Shown here piece by piece: positions 8,882 to 17,824 of a stretch of DNA of 64,000 bases. The stretch comes from Roseimicrobium gellanilyticum (GTDB taxonomy: Bacteria; Verrucomicrobiota; Verrucomicrobiia; Verrucomicrobiales; Verrucomicrobiaceae), in contig NZ_QNRR01000011.1 in the NCBI RefSeq assembly GCF_003315205.1, positions 62,001 to 126,000 of the forward strand. The letters run 5' to 3'. The position numbers were made by a program, and so were the translations under genes. Position 1 is the first letter of the stretch. Every line of letters begins with the position of its first letter. The notes beneath the pieces are model-generated. The model was not told where the DNA came from, ran no database searches, and saw only the letters and a list, made by a program, of their open reading frames with translations.

Positions 8882-9640
8882 TTACCTCGTCAGCCGTGCG
8901 TTGAAGAGCAGGTGTCGCATCACCAGCATCCAACCGAACACTGCCAGAAAGCCCACGCGCTGCCACAGTCCGGGAAGCCATTGACGCCCCGTGACCATTG
9001 CCACGACCTGTGCCGCCAGCGCGACCACAATCAGCACAAGGATTGCCCCTCGCCCTCGCCGGCACTGATCCAGCAGAAGGCTTGCAGCCATCCCCAACAG
9101 CAATGCGGCCATGGAACGCGTGATCGCAAGGAAGTGAGCCCTGTCCCCTGAAAAGGCGGTGAAGACTTCATGAGCAGAGCGCTCCGTGGCCTGATGGAAG
9201 ACCCCTTTCATGGAGGCCCACAGTCTGTCCCACGCGCCGGCATCCATCCTCGCCTGCAGTTCTTCAAGGCTGATTTCCGGCGGTTTGACCGGAAACACGG
9301 CGACCTCAATCATGCTCAACGCACCAAAAGCGAAACATGACACCACGAGAAATTCTTTTGCTGAATGTGTGGAGGACGAAAAAATCCGCCATGCAAACCA
9401 TGCCTGCACCACCGCAAATGCCAGCATGCACCCCGTAAACAACCACCAGACCGGACTACGGTAAGCATAGTCACTGACATAGTTGTCCCATGGATTGAGG
9501 GTCTTCCCATCACTGAAGTTCCATGTGGTTCCCGCGCTCAACAGGTGCCCTGCAAGAAAGGCCACGAGCGTTCCCGCGAGAATGCCAAGCAAAGCTCGGG
9601 TCTGCCAGAATGATGGAGAGTCATCGGACGTTGAGGCCAT
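8882..9640 (-). CDS. DUF998-like integral membrane protein
   Basis: 252 residues, read from the ATG complementary to 9638-9640. The frame is open much further upstream, but that part overlaps the HMA gene and has no membrane-protein character. At least five hydrophobic segments (LLGILAGTLVAFLAGHLL, WWLFTGCMLAFAVVQAWFAW, FLVVSCFAFGALSMIEV, ILVLIVVALAAQVVAMV, FLAVFGWMLVMRHLLF). The WDNYVSDYAYRSPVWWLF segment recalls the N-Y-I/V-S-D start of DUF998 proteins. Convergent with the preceding gene (10-bp gap). No substrate or role can be named. Confidence 0.65.
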   Translation of the reverse strand: MASTSDDSPSFWQTRALLGILAGTLVAFLAGHLLSAGTTWNFSDGKTLNPWDNYVSDYAYRSPVWWLFTGCMLAFAVVQAWFAWRIFSSSTHSAKEFLVVSCFAFGALSMIEVAVFPVKPPEISLEELQARMDAGAWDRLWASMKGVFHQATERSAHEVFTAFSGDRAHFLAITRSMAALLLGMAASLLLDQCRRGRGAILVLIVVALAAQVVAMVTGRQWLPGLWQRVGFLAVFGWMLVMRHLLFNARLTR

Positions 9641-9809
9641 GGTAGATTGGAGATCAAACTCAGCCTGATTCTCCTGCTTCCGCAAGTGCCGGGCGGACGG
9701 TGCCTGTGGATTGCGGCAAACTTCAGCTGCCCGCCCTGCCTTTCCGTCACGTTTTCCCCACGATCTTGAAAAGACAGGCCGTGGATCCACGTCTATCCTC
9801 CCCTCTCCC

Positions 9810-10301
9810 ATGAAATCCATCACTCTGCTTACCACCGCCATTCTCCTCACTCTGGGCCTTACCGCCCGTGCGGAAACCACCGTTACCCTCACCGGCCTGC
9901 ACAATTGCTGCGGCTCCTGCGAAAAGGGCATCACCAAGGCGCTCACCAGCGTCAAGGACGTGACCGCTGTCGTAGAAGACGACAAGGCCACCATCACCGC
10001 CAAGACCAAGGCAGGTGCCGACAAGGCCATCGACGCTCTTCTCGCCGCCGGCTACTACGGCGTTGGCGCTCCTGAGCAGAAGATCGCCGACAAGAAAGTG
10101 AAGTCCGCCACTGTGAGCGGCACCCACCTGTGCTGCGGCAAGTGCGTCACTGGGATCGCCAACGCCATCAAGGACGTCCCCGGCGCCACCACCCACACCG
10201 CCACCAAGGGCGCGAAAACCTTCACGGTGGAAGGTGACTTCAACCTGAAGGATCTCCTTGCCGCCCTGAACAAGGCTGGATACCACGGCGAAATCAAGTA
10301 A
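9810..10301 (+). CDS. Exported protein with two heavy-metal-associated (HMA) domains
   Basis: 163 residues. Signal peptide MKSITLLTTAILLTLGLTARA, then two HMA-like ferredoxin-fold repeats. Each carries a CCxxC metal site in place of the standard MxCxxC: Cys33-Cys34-x2-Cys37 (HNCCGSC) and Cys108-Cys109-x2-Cys112 (HLCCGKC). Each repeat ends with a helix and Gly-Tyr (LLAAGYYG, LNKAGYHG). Likely a periplasmic metal-binding protein (copper, mercury or zinc; the sequence cannot distinguish). Its transcription ends at the strong terminator at 10331. The start was chosen at the signal peptide; the open frame upstream has no protein features. Confidence 0.8.
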   Translation: MKSITLLTTAILLTLGLTARAETTVTLTGLHNCCGSCEKGITKALTSVKDVTAVVEDDKATITAKTKAGADKAIDALLAAGYYGVGAPEQKIADKKVKSATVSGTHLCCGKCVTGIANAIKDVPGATTHTATKGAKTFTVEGDFNLKDLLAALNKAGYHGEIK

Positions 10302-10330
10302 GCGAAACGCTCGCTGATATTTCCATCCCG

Positions 10331-10362
10331 AAGCCTCCGTCGGAAACGATGGGGGCTTTTTT
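10331..10362 (+). terminator. Rho-independent terminator of the HMA gene
   Basis: A 12-bp stem (AAGCCTCCGTCG with CGATGGGGGCTT, two G-U pairs) closes a GAAA tetraloop and runs into a T6 tract. It lies 29 bp after the stop codon of the HMA protein. Because the next gene is on the opposite strand it separates the two convergent units. Confidence 0.9.
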
Positions 10363-10386
10363 CATTTGGGCCACGTCGGAAGGGAT

Positions 10387-10989
10387 TCACCCTTCTCGCA
10401 GCAGCTCCCTGACCTTCTCCTCCATCAGCTTCGCGTCACCACTGCCGCTTTCATAGCGGCCACCTTCGTGGATGTGGCGTATCACACCCTGCTTGTCGAT
10501 GAGGAAACTCACGCTGGTCCAGGGACGGTCGCCCGTTTCCAGCCACCACTTCTTGAGCGTGGTCCAGTTGCGATCGATGGCCACAGGGAATTGGAATCCC
10601 AGACGCTGCGCATGGGCCGCAACTTCTGACTCCTTCAGTGGCGTGCTGCTTTTGTGGTGGTACACCCCCACAATGACCAATCCCTTGTCCGCGTAATCCT
10701 TCTGAAAATCATTCAGCACCGGCGCTGTCGCCACACAATGGGGACACTCGGGGGCCGTCCACCAGCGCACCAACACCACCTTGCCTCGCAGATCCGCGAG
10801 CTTCAGCGGCCTGGAGTTCAGCCATCCATCCAGATGCCACTCCGGCGCACGAGTGCCAATCAAATCACCCGAGCCACCCTTGGGCGGCGGCATGGCGGGG
10901 AGCTGGACACTGTTGATCGTCATGACGAGCAGACACGCGGCTACCACCGTCATTTTCACCGGCAACGTGGAGGTACAAATGGATGGCAT
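10387..10989 (-). CDS. TlpA/ResA-like thioredoxin-fold protein
   Basis: 200 residues from the ATG complementary to 10987-10989, which has GGAAGGAG about 13 nt upstream. N-terminal hydrophobic segment (MTVVAACLLVMTINSV) as signal or anchor, then a redoxin domain: APEWHLDGWLNSRPLKLADL, GKVVLVRWWTAPECPHC with the CPHC active site at 82-85, and the SFLIDKQGVIRHIHEG element. Predicted to act as a thiol-disulfide reductase outside the cytoplasm. The frame is open to 11052, but the segment before the chosen start looks non-coding. Confidence 0.82.
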   Translation of the reverse strand: MPSICTSTLPVKMTVVAACLLVMTINSVQLPAMPPPKGGSGDLIGTRAPEWHLDGWLNSRPLKLADLRGKVVLVRWWTAPECPHCVATAPVLNDFQKDYADKGLVIVGVYHHKSSTPLKESEVAAHAQRLGFQFPVAIDRNWTTLKKWWLETGDRPWTSVSFLIDKQGVIRHIHEGGRYESGSGDAKLMEEKVRELLREG

Positions 10990-11078
10990 GGCAGCGCTTT
11001 GACTCCTTCCCAAGGGATACGTCACACCAGGCGCGACTGCATCACACAACATAGGCGCATACGACGTACCACCCAGGT

Positions 11079-11288
11079 CTACTCACGCCGTGCGGGGTCC
11101 GAGCTGCCGGAGACTTCGCCATTGTGATCCATGGTCTTATCAGACCCGCCACCCATCTGGTAGGGCTTGGTGGTGGTTTCCTCGGTTCGTGGGGGTGGCA
11201 CAGGGTCACACGCGGCCAGCACCAGCACGGCTGCTGCTGAAGTCACTCCGGTGAGGATGCCGGACTGCACCATCTGCAAAAGCTTCAT
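11079..11288 (-). CDS. Small lipoprotein of unknown function
   Basis: 69 residues. Signal sequence with a lipobox LAAC (Cys27), then a short polar tail (DPVPPPRTEETTTKPYQMGGG...). It lies upstream of the TlpA-like gene on the same strand (89-bp gap) and may be part of the same unit. Nothing indicates a role beyond membrane anchoring. Confidence 0.6.
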   Translation of the reverse strand: MKLLQMVQSGILTGVTSAAAVLVLAACDPVPPPRTEETTTKPYQMGGGSDKTMDHNGEVSGSSDPARRE

Positions 11289-11480
11289 GATTCATCGAAT
11301 GGGCTGGGTTGCTGCCCACATTCCTTTCCTCTAATGAGATCGCTCTCGCAGCGGCTCATGCGTGCCTTGGGCTACTCTCCTGACGAAACAGCAGGCCCCG
11401 TGCAGAACACACGAAACCTCCAACTCAGTCGTCCTTATCCCTTTTCACTTCCCACTTTTCACTTAAAGAACCTGTCCCCC

Positions 11481-14186
11481 ATGGATTTCGCAACAGTCTG
11501 GCAGCATCTGCATTCGAGAGAATGGATGTGGACCTTCGGCCGCAATGCGGTGGAAGGCACCCAGCTTGCGAAGGCAGGCCGTGTGCGCGTGCGAAATGCA
11601 GAACTGGTGGATGGACGCGACTTGGAAATCACCGCACACGTGACGGACACCCGCCTCACGCTGTATGAAACCACGGTAACGTTACGGTGGCAGGAGCAAA
11701 AGCGTGTGACCATCCTGAGTCGATGCCTCTGCCCGGCAGGCACCCTCTGCAAACATGCCGCCGCCCTCGTGGCACATGCGAGCGAAAAACTGCACCAGCC
11801 CGACATAGAGGAGCGCGTGACGAAGCCGCCACCACCTCCTCCTCCAGAGCCCAAAGCCACGGCTGCCCCCGCAGCGAAGGCGATGCGCATCGAGCACCAC
11901 GCAAAGGTCGCGCCACAACCGCTGCTGCTGCTGCGCCGCATCGATGCCTCGTTGCCGAAGGATGCGAAATCCGCCAGGACCCTGCGTCTTCCCGTGGCGG
12001 ATCCCATGGTGACGTATCCCGGCTGTCCAGACCGCCTCTCCATCACGGTGCGCTCGCCGGAGCATGAATGGCACACCGCGGATGGCATCACGCATCGCCT
12101 GCCTCGCGACACAGAGGCGGAGCGTGCGCTGCTGCGTGAGATCATGTTCCTGGGGATGCTGCCTTTCATGGAGGCGCACCCGGGAGTGGTCACCAGCGCA
12201 CCACTGAATCACCTCGCCGTGCTGCAAGGACATGAGCTGGAGTTTTGGAAGACCTTCCGCCAGCAGGATGCGCCTCGACTGGAAAAGTGCGGCTGGCGTG
12301 TCGAGGCCTCAGATGATTTCGGCTTCGATGTGATTCCGCTGCAGGATCACCACTGGGTCACCTCCCTGAACACAGAGCAGGGCAGCGGCGCCGGTATCAT
12401 GTATTCCTTGGAGATGGGCGTGGAGATTGAGGGACGCCGTGTCTCGCTGATCCCCATCCTCGCGGAGGCAGTGCAACAGGGTTTGACCGTGCAGGAAGTA
12501 GCGGAGAGCCCGAATGCGCCTTTCCTCTTCGTGGTGCCGGAGCTTGGAGAGCGCCTCATCTCGCTGCCAGGCCATCGCCTCCTGCCCATCCTCTCCATCT
12601 TGCATGAGCTCTTCACTCCAAGCGCGAAGAAGAAGGGCAAGCTCATGGTGGACCGCCTCCGGGCCGCGCAGCTCGGCATGCAGCAGGGCATGGCTTTGCA
12701 AATGCCCAGGGAGCTCACTGCTCTGGGAGAGAAACTCGCCACCTTCACGGAGCTGCCACAGGTGGAGCCGCCGCCGGGTCTCCGCGCCACGCTGCGACCG
12801 TACCAGCTGGATGGCCTGCGCTGGTTGCAGTTCCTCCGCGAGTACGGCCTGCATGGCATCCTTGCCGATGACATGGGCCTGGGGAAGACAGTGCAGACCA
12901 TCTCGCACCTCTGCACGGAAGTGGAATCTGGTCGCGCAGACCGGCCCAGCCTCATCCTCGCGCCCACGAGTGTGCTCCGCAACTGGGCATCTGAGATCAA
13001 GAAATTCGCTCCTGCCCTGCGCGTGATGATCCTGCACGGGGAGAATCGTCGTGAGCGCTTCGCCTATATCCGGCAGCAACATGTGGTCATCACCTCCTAT
13101 CCGTTGTTGATACGAGATATTGAGAAGCTGCAGACCTATGAGTGGCATGTTGCCGTGCTGGATGAGGCACACGGCATCAAGAACGCCCGGGCCAAGGCGG
13201 CGCAGGCTGCCCGCTCGTTGAATGCACGCCATCGCCTCTGTCTCACGGGCACGCCGATGGAGAATCACCTCGGCGAGCTCTGGAGCCTCTTCCATTTCCT
13301 CATGCCCGGTTTCCTCGGTGAGCAGGATGCCTTCCGCGCCTTCTTCCGGAATCCCATTGAGAAGAAGCAGGACGCGCATGCGCAGCAGCGTCTCGCCGCG
13401 CGTTTGCAACCCGTGATGCTGCGACGCACCAAGGATGCCGTGGCCAAGGATCTGCCTCCGAAGACAGAAATCCTCAATACCATCGAGCTCGACAAGACAC
13501 AGGCGGATCTCTACGAGACCATCCGGGCGGCGGTGAACAAGCGGGTGGCCGATGCCATCAGCGATCAAGGCATCGAGCGCAGCCAGCTCATCGTGCTGGA
13601 TGCGTTGCTCAAACTCCGCCAGGTCTGCTGCCATCCAGCATTGCTGAAAACGGAGAGCGCGAAGAAGATTGAAGCCTCCGCAAAGACCGAGTTCCTCATG
13701 GAGGAATTGCTGCCAGAGCTGCTGGAGGAAGGACGACGCATCCTCATCTTCTCGCAGTTCACCGAGATGCTCGCACTGCTGGAGCAGCAGTTCGTGGAGA
13801 AGGGACTGCGCTTTGTGAAGCTCACCGGCTCCACCACCGACCGTGAGAAGCCCGTGCGCGAATTCCAAGAGGGCAAGGTGCCGCTGTTCCTCATTTCATT
13901 GAAGGCTGGCGGCGTGGGGCTGAACCTCACCAGGGCAGACACCGTGATTCACTACGACCCCTGGTGGAATCCAGCAGCCGAAGCCCAGGCCACGGACCGT
14001 GCGCATCGCATTGGCCAGCAGAATCCGGTCTTTGTGCACAAGCTCATCTGCCAGGGTACGATTGAGGAGCGCATCGTGGAGATGCAGCGGCGGAAGAGCG
14101 CACTCATCACGGGATTGCTCACAGGCAGCGCAGAGTCCTTGAAGCTCACGCATGAGGACATCAAGGAGCTGCTGTCACCGTTGTGA
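11481..14186 (+). CDS. SWIM zinc finger plus SNF2 family helicase
   Basis: 901 residues from the ATG at 11481; an upstream in-frame ATG at 11334 would add 49 residues without recognisable features. SWIM zinc finger at residues 82-92 (Cys82-x-Cys84-x5-Cys90-x-His92), a Pro-rich linker, a bacterial SNF2-associated region, then the SNF2 helicase core: motif I DDMGLGKT at 463-470, DEAH at 561-564, LTGTPMENHLGELWSLF, and motifs V/VI in SLKAGGVGLNLTRADTVIHY and DRAHRIGQ. A DNA-dependent ATPase/translocase presumed to remodel protein-DNA complexes. Its end overlaps the convergent LysR gene by 12 bp. Confidence 0.93.
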   Translation: MDFATVWQHLHSREWMWTFGRNAVEGTQLAKAGRVRVRNAELVDGRDLEITAHVTDTRLTLYETTVTLRWQEQKRVTILSRCLCPAGTLCKHAAALVAHASEKLHQPDIEERVTKPPPPPPPEPKATAAPAAKAMRIEHHAKVAPQPLLLLRRIDASLPKDAKSARTLRLPVADPMVTYPGCPDRLSITVRSPEHEWHTADGITHRLPRDTEAERALLREIMFLGMLPFMEAHPGVVTSAPLNHLAVLQGHELEFWKTFRQQDAPRLEKCGWRVEASDDFGFDVIPLQDHHWVTSLNTEQGSGAGIMYSLEMGVEIEGRRVSLIPILAEAVQQGLTVQEVAESPNAPFLFVVPELGERLISLPGHRLLPILSILHELFTPSAKKKGKLMVDRLRAAQLGMQQGMALQMPRELTALGEKLATFTELPQVEPPPGLRATLRPYQLDGLRWLQFLREYGLHGILADDMGLGKTVQTISHLCTEVESGRADRPSLILAPTSVLRNWASEIKKFAPALRVMILHGENRRERFAYIRQQHVVITSYPLLIRDIEKLQTYEWHVAVLDEAHGIKNARAKAAQAARSLNARHRLCLTGTPMENHLGELWSLFHFLMPGFLGEQDAFRAFFRNPIEKKQDAHAQQRLAARLQPVMLRRTKDAVAKDLPPKTEILNTIELDKTQADLYETIRAAVNKRVADAISDQGIERSQLIVLDALLKLRQVCCHPALLKTESAKKIEASAKTEFLMEELLPELLEEGRRILIFSQFTEMLALLEQQFVEKGLRFVKLTGSTTDREKPVREFQEGKVPLFLISLKAGGVGLNLTRADTVIHYDPWWNPAAEAQATDRAHRIGQQNPVFVHKLICQGTIEERIVEMQRRKSALITGLLTGSAESLKLTHEDIKELLSPL

Positions 14187-15095
14187 GGAGCCATGCACAG
14201 TCAGCAATTCCAGGAACTCCCGCATCGCACCGCTCATCCTGCCAGGTCCGTGCGCGAACACGTGCGTGATTTCCGGCGACTCCTTCAACGGCACCGCGCA
14301 CACTGCTCTGCCCATCAAATGAGCCAGACTCTCCGGTAGCAAGGCGATCCCGGAGCCCGCAGCCACCATCACGGCCACGGCCTGCGCACGCGGAGACTCC
14401 AGCACGATGCGGGGACGGAACCCTGCCTCGCGGCACAGCGTGTGTACAAGCGCAGCGAAAGCGGGAGCAGCTCCCGCGCTCACAGCGATGAAGGGTTCAC
14501 GAGAGAGATCAGCGAGACCGATGCGGAGTTTCTTCTGCATGCCATGCTTCAGCTTCGTCAGCCGATGCCCTTCCGGCAGGAAACACAACAAGGGCTCCTT
14601 CCTCCAGGGAACGAACTTCACACCAGCAGGATGGTCGTCCGGCATCAGCCCCACGAAGCCACCCTCGAGGCGACCCTCCGCAATCGCTTGGAGCTGTTCT
14701 GCGGGCGGACTGTCGTGCAGCATCACCTGCACTTGAGGATGTGCACCGCGGAACTTGCGGAAGGTCTCCACCAACTCCGCGCTGAGCACGGCGCTCACGA
14801 AACCGAGGCGCAGTCGTGTTGTTTCACCGCGCGCGGCGCGACGCACGGCTTCGCTGGCGCGTGAGAGCTGCGGGAGGATGCCACGCGTTTCTTCATAGAA
14901 AAGACCGCCTGCCGCCGTGAGCGAGACACCCTTCTGGTCACGCTCGAAAAGGCGTACACCCATCTTTTCCTCCAGCACGCGGACGTGCCGCGAAAGAGGT
15001 GGCTGGGCCAGATGCAACCGGCGCGCGGCGCGCGTGAAGGAAAGCTCCTCTGCGACGGCGGTGAAGCACTCCAGTTCGCGCAGGGTATAGTCCAT
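14175..15095 (-). CDS. LysR family transcriptional regulator
   Basis: 306 residues. N-terminal winged HTH (LRELECFTAVAEELSFTRAA ... QPPLSRHVRVLEEKMGVRLF) and a periplasmic-binding-protein-like effector domain. It is divergently transcribed from ilvD, with 221 bp between the start codons. A 10-bp perfect inverted repeat sits 11 bp upstream of its start. This arrangement suggests it controls itself and/or ilvD; the effector is unknown. Confidence 0.93.
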   Translation of the reverse strand: MDYTLRELECFTAVAEELSFTRAARRLHLAQPPLSRHVRVLEEKMGVRLFERDQKGVSLTAAGGLFYEETRGILPQLSRASEAVRRAARGETTRLRLGFVSAVLSAELVETFRKFRGAHPQVQVMLHDSPPAEQLQAIAEGRLEGGFVGLMPDDHPAGVKFVPWRKEPLLCFLPEGHRLTKLKHGMQKKLRIGLADLSREPFIAVSAGAAPAFAALVHTLCREAGFRPRIVLESPRAQAVAVMVAAGSGIALLPESLAHLMGRAVCAVPLKESPEITHVFAHGPGRMSGAMREFLELLTVHGSSQR

Positions 15096-15106
15096 ACTGA
15101 AATGGT

Positions 15107-15139
15107 ATCACAAAATGACAAAATGGGTAATTTTGTGAT
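15107..15139. promoter_or_regulatory. Candidate LysR operator (inverted repeat)
   Basis: ATCACAAAAT (15107-15116) and ATTTTGTGAT (15130-15139) are perfect inverted repeats separated by 13 bp, 11 bp upstream of the LysR start codon in the LysR-ilvD intergenic region. The arrangement fits the long interrupted dyads bound by LysR-type regulators and would allow autorepression. Binding is inference. Confidence 0.6.
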
Positions 15140-15316
15140 GGGATCTGGGGATGGAGTTTGGAGGTGCAAAAGTGATCAGAGGACGTTGCTGCTCTGCAAT
15201 GCCCAGACGCGGCGCACGCGACACCCACTCACCAGAACAACAACCCACCCTGCATACCCGACAGGCCAGAGGCCCATCGTCCTCTGTCAGGCCGGAGGCC
15301 TAACCTCCTTCCCCCC

Positions 15317-17011
15317 ATGCTCAGCGATACCATCAAGTCCGGCCCTCGCCGCGCGCCTCATCGTTCCCTGCTTCGTGCCACGGGAGCCATCCAGTCGGAG
15401 GACGATTGGGGAAAGCCCTTCATCGCCATTGCGAATTCCTTTGTGCAAATCATCCCCGGACACGCACATCTGGACGTGGTGGGATGGAAGGTACGCGAGG
15501 CCGTGCGCGCCGCAGGTGGTGTGCCCTTTGAATTCAACACTATCGGAGTGGATGATGGCATCGCCATGGGCCACACTGGCATGAAATACTCCCTGGCCTC
15601 GCGCGAAATCATCGCAGACAGTGTGGAGACCATGCTGCGGGCACATTGCTTCGATGGCGTGGTGTGTATCCCGAACTGCGACAAGATAACCCCAGGCATG
15701 ATGATGGCCGTGGCGCGTGTGGACATTCCCGCGGTGTTCGTTTCGGGCGGCCCCATGCAGACGGGTCGCGACCCGGTGACGGGACGCGCGCTGGACCTTT
15801 CCTCCGTGTTTGAGGCCGTGGGTGCGCATGCGGCGCAGCGCATCACCGAAGGCCAGCTCAATGACATCGAACGGAACGCGTGCCCCACGTGCGGCTCGTG
15901 CTCCGGCATGTTTACCGCGAATTCCATGAACTGCCTGTGCGAGGCCCTCGGGCTGGCGCTTCCGGGCAATGGCTCCACCCTCGCGACTGACCCGGCACGT
16001 GACCGGCTTTTTGCAGAGGCGGGACGTGCCATCGTGGAACTGGTGCGGCGAGACATCCGACCCTCGCACATGCTCACGCGTGCCGCTTTTGAGAATGCAC
16101 TCGCGCTGGACATGGCCATGGGCGGTTCGTCGAACACCGTGCTGCATACCCTGGCAATCGCCCGTGAAGCGGGTGTGCCGCTCAGCATGCAGGATTTCAA
16201 TGACGTGAGCGACCGCATCCCTCACCTGTGCAAGGTCGCACCCAGCGGCATTCACTACATGTCAGACATCCATCTTGCTGGTGGCGTGTCTGCCATCCTC
16301 AAGACACTCTGCGGAAAGCCCGGGGCCGTTCATCAAGACTGCCTCACCGTGACAGGCAGGACGCTCGGAGAGAACATATCCACAGCAGAGGTGCTGGACG
16401 CAGAGGTGATTCGTCCGCTCGACCGCGCCTATTCCGAGCGTGGTGGGCTGGCCATCCTCTTTGGCAATCTCGCGCCGAATGGCTCCGTGGTGAAAGCTGC
16501 CGGTGTGGCTCCCTCCATGATGCGCTTCCGTGGACCCGCCGTGATCTTTGAATCCCAAGAGTCCGCTACCATCGGCATCCTCACGGGTCAGGTGAAGGCG
16601 GGGGATGTGGTCATCATCCGCTACGAAGGTCCCAAAGGCGGCCCAGGCATGCAGGAGATGCTTTCGCCCACCGCTTCGATTGCCGGTCGCGGCCTCGGTG
16701 AATCCGTCGCGCTCATCACCGATGGACGGTTCTCCGGTGCCACGCGTGGAGGTTCGATTGGTCATGTGTCACCGGAAGCAGCAGCGGGTGGTCCCATCGC
16801 ATTGGTGCAGGCTGGCGACCTCATCGAAATCGACATCCCGGCGCGAAAGCTCACCTTGTGTGTGGATGATGCGGAACTGGCGAAACGGAAGGCTGCATGG
16901 GAGCATTCACCACCCAAAGGAATGCAGAAGCTGAAGGACGTGCCACGGGGCTACCTGCATCGCTATGCAAAGCTCGTGGGCAGCGCAGATGTGGGAGCAG
17001 TGCTCACTTGA
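15317..17011 (+). CDS. ilvD: Dihydroxy-acid dehydratase (IlvD)
   Basis: Dehydrates 2,3-dihydroxy-isovalerate or -methylvalerate in branched-chain amino acid synthesis. 564 residues. Iron-sulfur ligand motifs are present: CDKITPG ([10 protein letters not shown]) and [19 protein letters not shown]. The ALPGNGS and [10 protein letters not shown]...[16 protein letters not shown] signatures identify the IlvD/Edd family, and the short length and sequence fit IlvD rather than Edd or sugar-acid dehydratases. Divergent from the LysR gene. Not clustered with other ilv genes here. Confidence 0.93.
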   Translation: MLSDTIKSGPRRAPHRSLLRATGAIQSEDDWGKPFIAIANSFVQIIPGHAHLDVVGWKVREAVRAAGGVPFEFNTIGVDDGIAMGHTGMKYSLASREIIADSVETMLRAHCFDGVVCIPNCDKITPGMMMAVARVDIPAVFVSGGPMQTGRDPVTGRALDLSSVFEAVGAHAAQRITEGQLNDIERNACPTCGSCSGMFTANSMNCLCEALGLALPGNGSTLATDPARDRLFAEAGRAIVELVRRDIRPSHMLTRAAFENALALDMAMGGSSNTVLHTLAIAREAGVPLSMQDFNDVSDRIPHLCKVAPSGIHYMSDIHLAGGVSAILKTLCGKPGAVHQDCLTVTGRTLGENISTAEVLDAEVIRPLDRAYSERGGLAILFGNLAPNGSVVKAAGVAPSMMRFRGPAVIFESQESATIGILTGQVKAGDVVIIRYEGPKGGPGMQEMLSPTASIAGRGLGESVALITDGRFSGATRGGSIGHVSPEAAAGGPIALVQAGDLIEIDIPARKLTLCVDDAELAKRKAAWEHSPPKGMQKLKDVPRGYLHRYAKLVGSADVGAVLT

Positions 17012-17060
17012 TGGTGGCATCGGTGCTGTAGCTGTAGCTATTGGATAGCCACCCCTGCCA

Positions 17061-17645
17061 TCACCACATCACACGCTCTTCGATGTCGCGTGTTGAGGGT
17101 CTATCCAAGTCGCCTCCTCGCGGCAGCTTGCTCTCGACCTTGGGCAAAGACGGCATGAGGAAACCAGTGGGGAAGTTCCGTTCCGCCTTTCGTCGCAGAT
17201 GATGTGGCAGTTGGCTCACCTTCCCCTGGTCGCTACGGCCTTGGAGATTCTTGACGTGCACCCAGCGGAAGTTGCCCGGCTGCCCGCGATACTCCAGCAC
17301 GTCATGCCTGGCTCCGCGGTGCTGGATGGCACCCGTGATGCCATGGACGTACCATCCACTCAGGCAGACGTCGGCTTCAGTAGGCCCCCTGAGGTGATAC
17401 CAGTCATCGACCAACGCAGCCTCCCAAGCTCTCAGTAGAGGATAAGGTTTGAAGCCATAGTATTTCCTCAAGCGCTTGTCAGCCTCGGCACGGCTCAGGT
17501 TGAGCCTGGCCACCTGAGCCTTGTATTCGGGTGTACCCATCCAATACACCCTTGGCGCCGCTGGCCCCACCTTGGGACTCGTGCAGCTTGAAAGAAGCAG
17601 CGCCACAAGAGCGGCTGTGAGAGGGAGAGCATTCATCCCGGTCAT
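17061..17645 (-). CDS. Putative lipoprotein, unknown function
   Basis: 194 residues if started at the ATG complementary to 17643-17645 (a second ATG lies 9 nt inside). Lipoprotein signal: LTAALVALLLSSC, lipobox LSSC. The mature part is basic and begins with helical RLNLSRAEADKRLRKYYG followed by ALVDDWYHLRGPTEADVCLSGWYVHGITG. No recognised domain. Convergent with ilvD. Divergent from the HExxH/TPR gene, with about 180 bp between. Confidence 0.6.
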   Translation of the reverse strand: MTGMNALPLTAALVALLLSSCTSPKVGPAAPRVYWMGTPEYKAQVARLNLSRAEADKRLRKYYGFKPYPLLRAWEAALVDDWYHLRGPTEADVCLSGWYVHGITGAIQHRGARHDVLEYRGQPGNFRWVHVKNLQGRSDQGKVSQLPHHLRRKAERNFPTGFLMPSLPKVESKLPRGGDLDRPSTRDIEERVMW

Positions 17646-17824
17646 GGTTTCAAAACTGTTGATGTGCACGCACGCAATGACGGATTGCTCCACGGAGCCC
17701 ATGACACAACCTAGCGAAAAATCGCCGACGCTGGCAACGGCGAAAGCAAGACCGGGACGATGTTCCCCATGTCCTCGTACAATCCATTTACGTGCGTGGT
17801 TCCCTCTGCTCTCTTGCCGTCTGA

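Noticed and set aside
11334-11480. N-terminal extension of the SNF2 protein
   Set aside because: No ribosome-binding site or conserved segment; start at 11481 fits better.
12309-13868. Long antisense open frame over the SNF2 helicase (519 codons)
   Set aside because: It lies opposite conserved helicase motifs and has no domain or signal; it arises from the low stop frequency in GC-rich DNA.
17022-17080. Hairpin after ilvD as terminator
   Set aside because: The TGATGG/CCATCA arms are interrupted and no T-tract follows.
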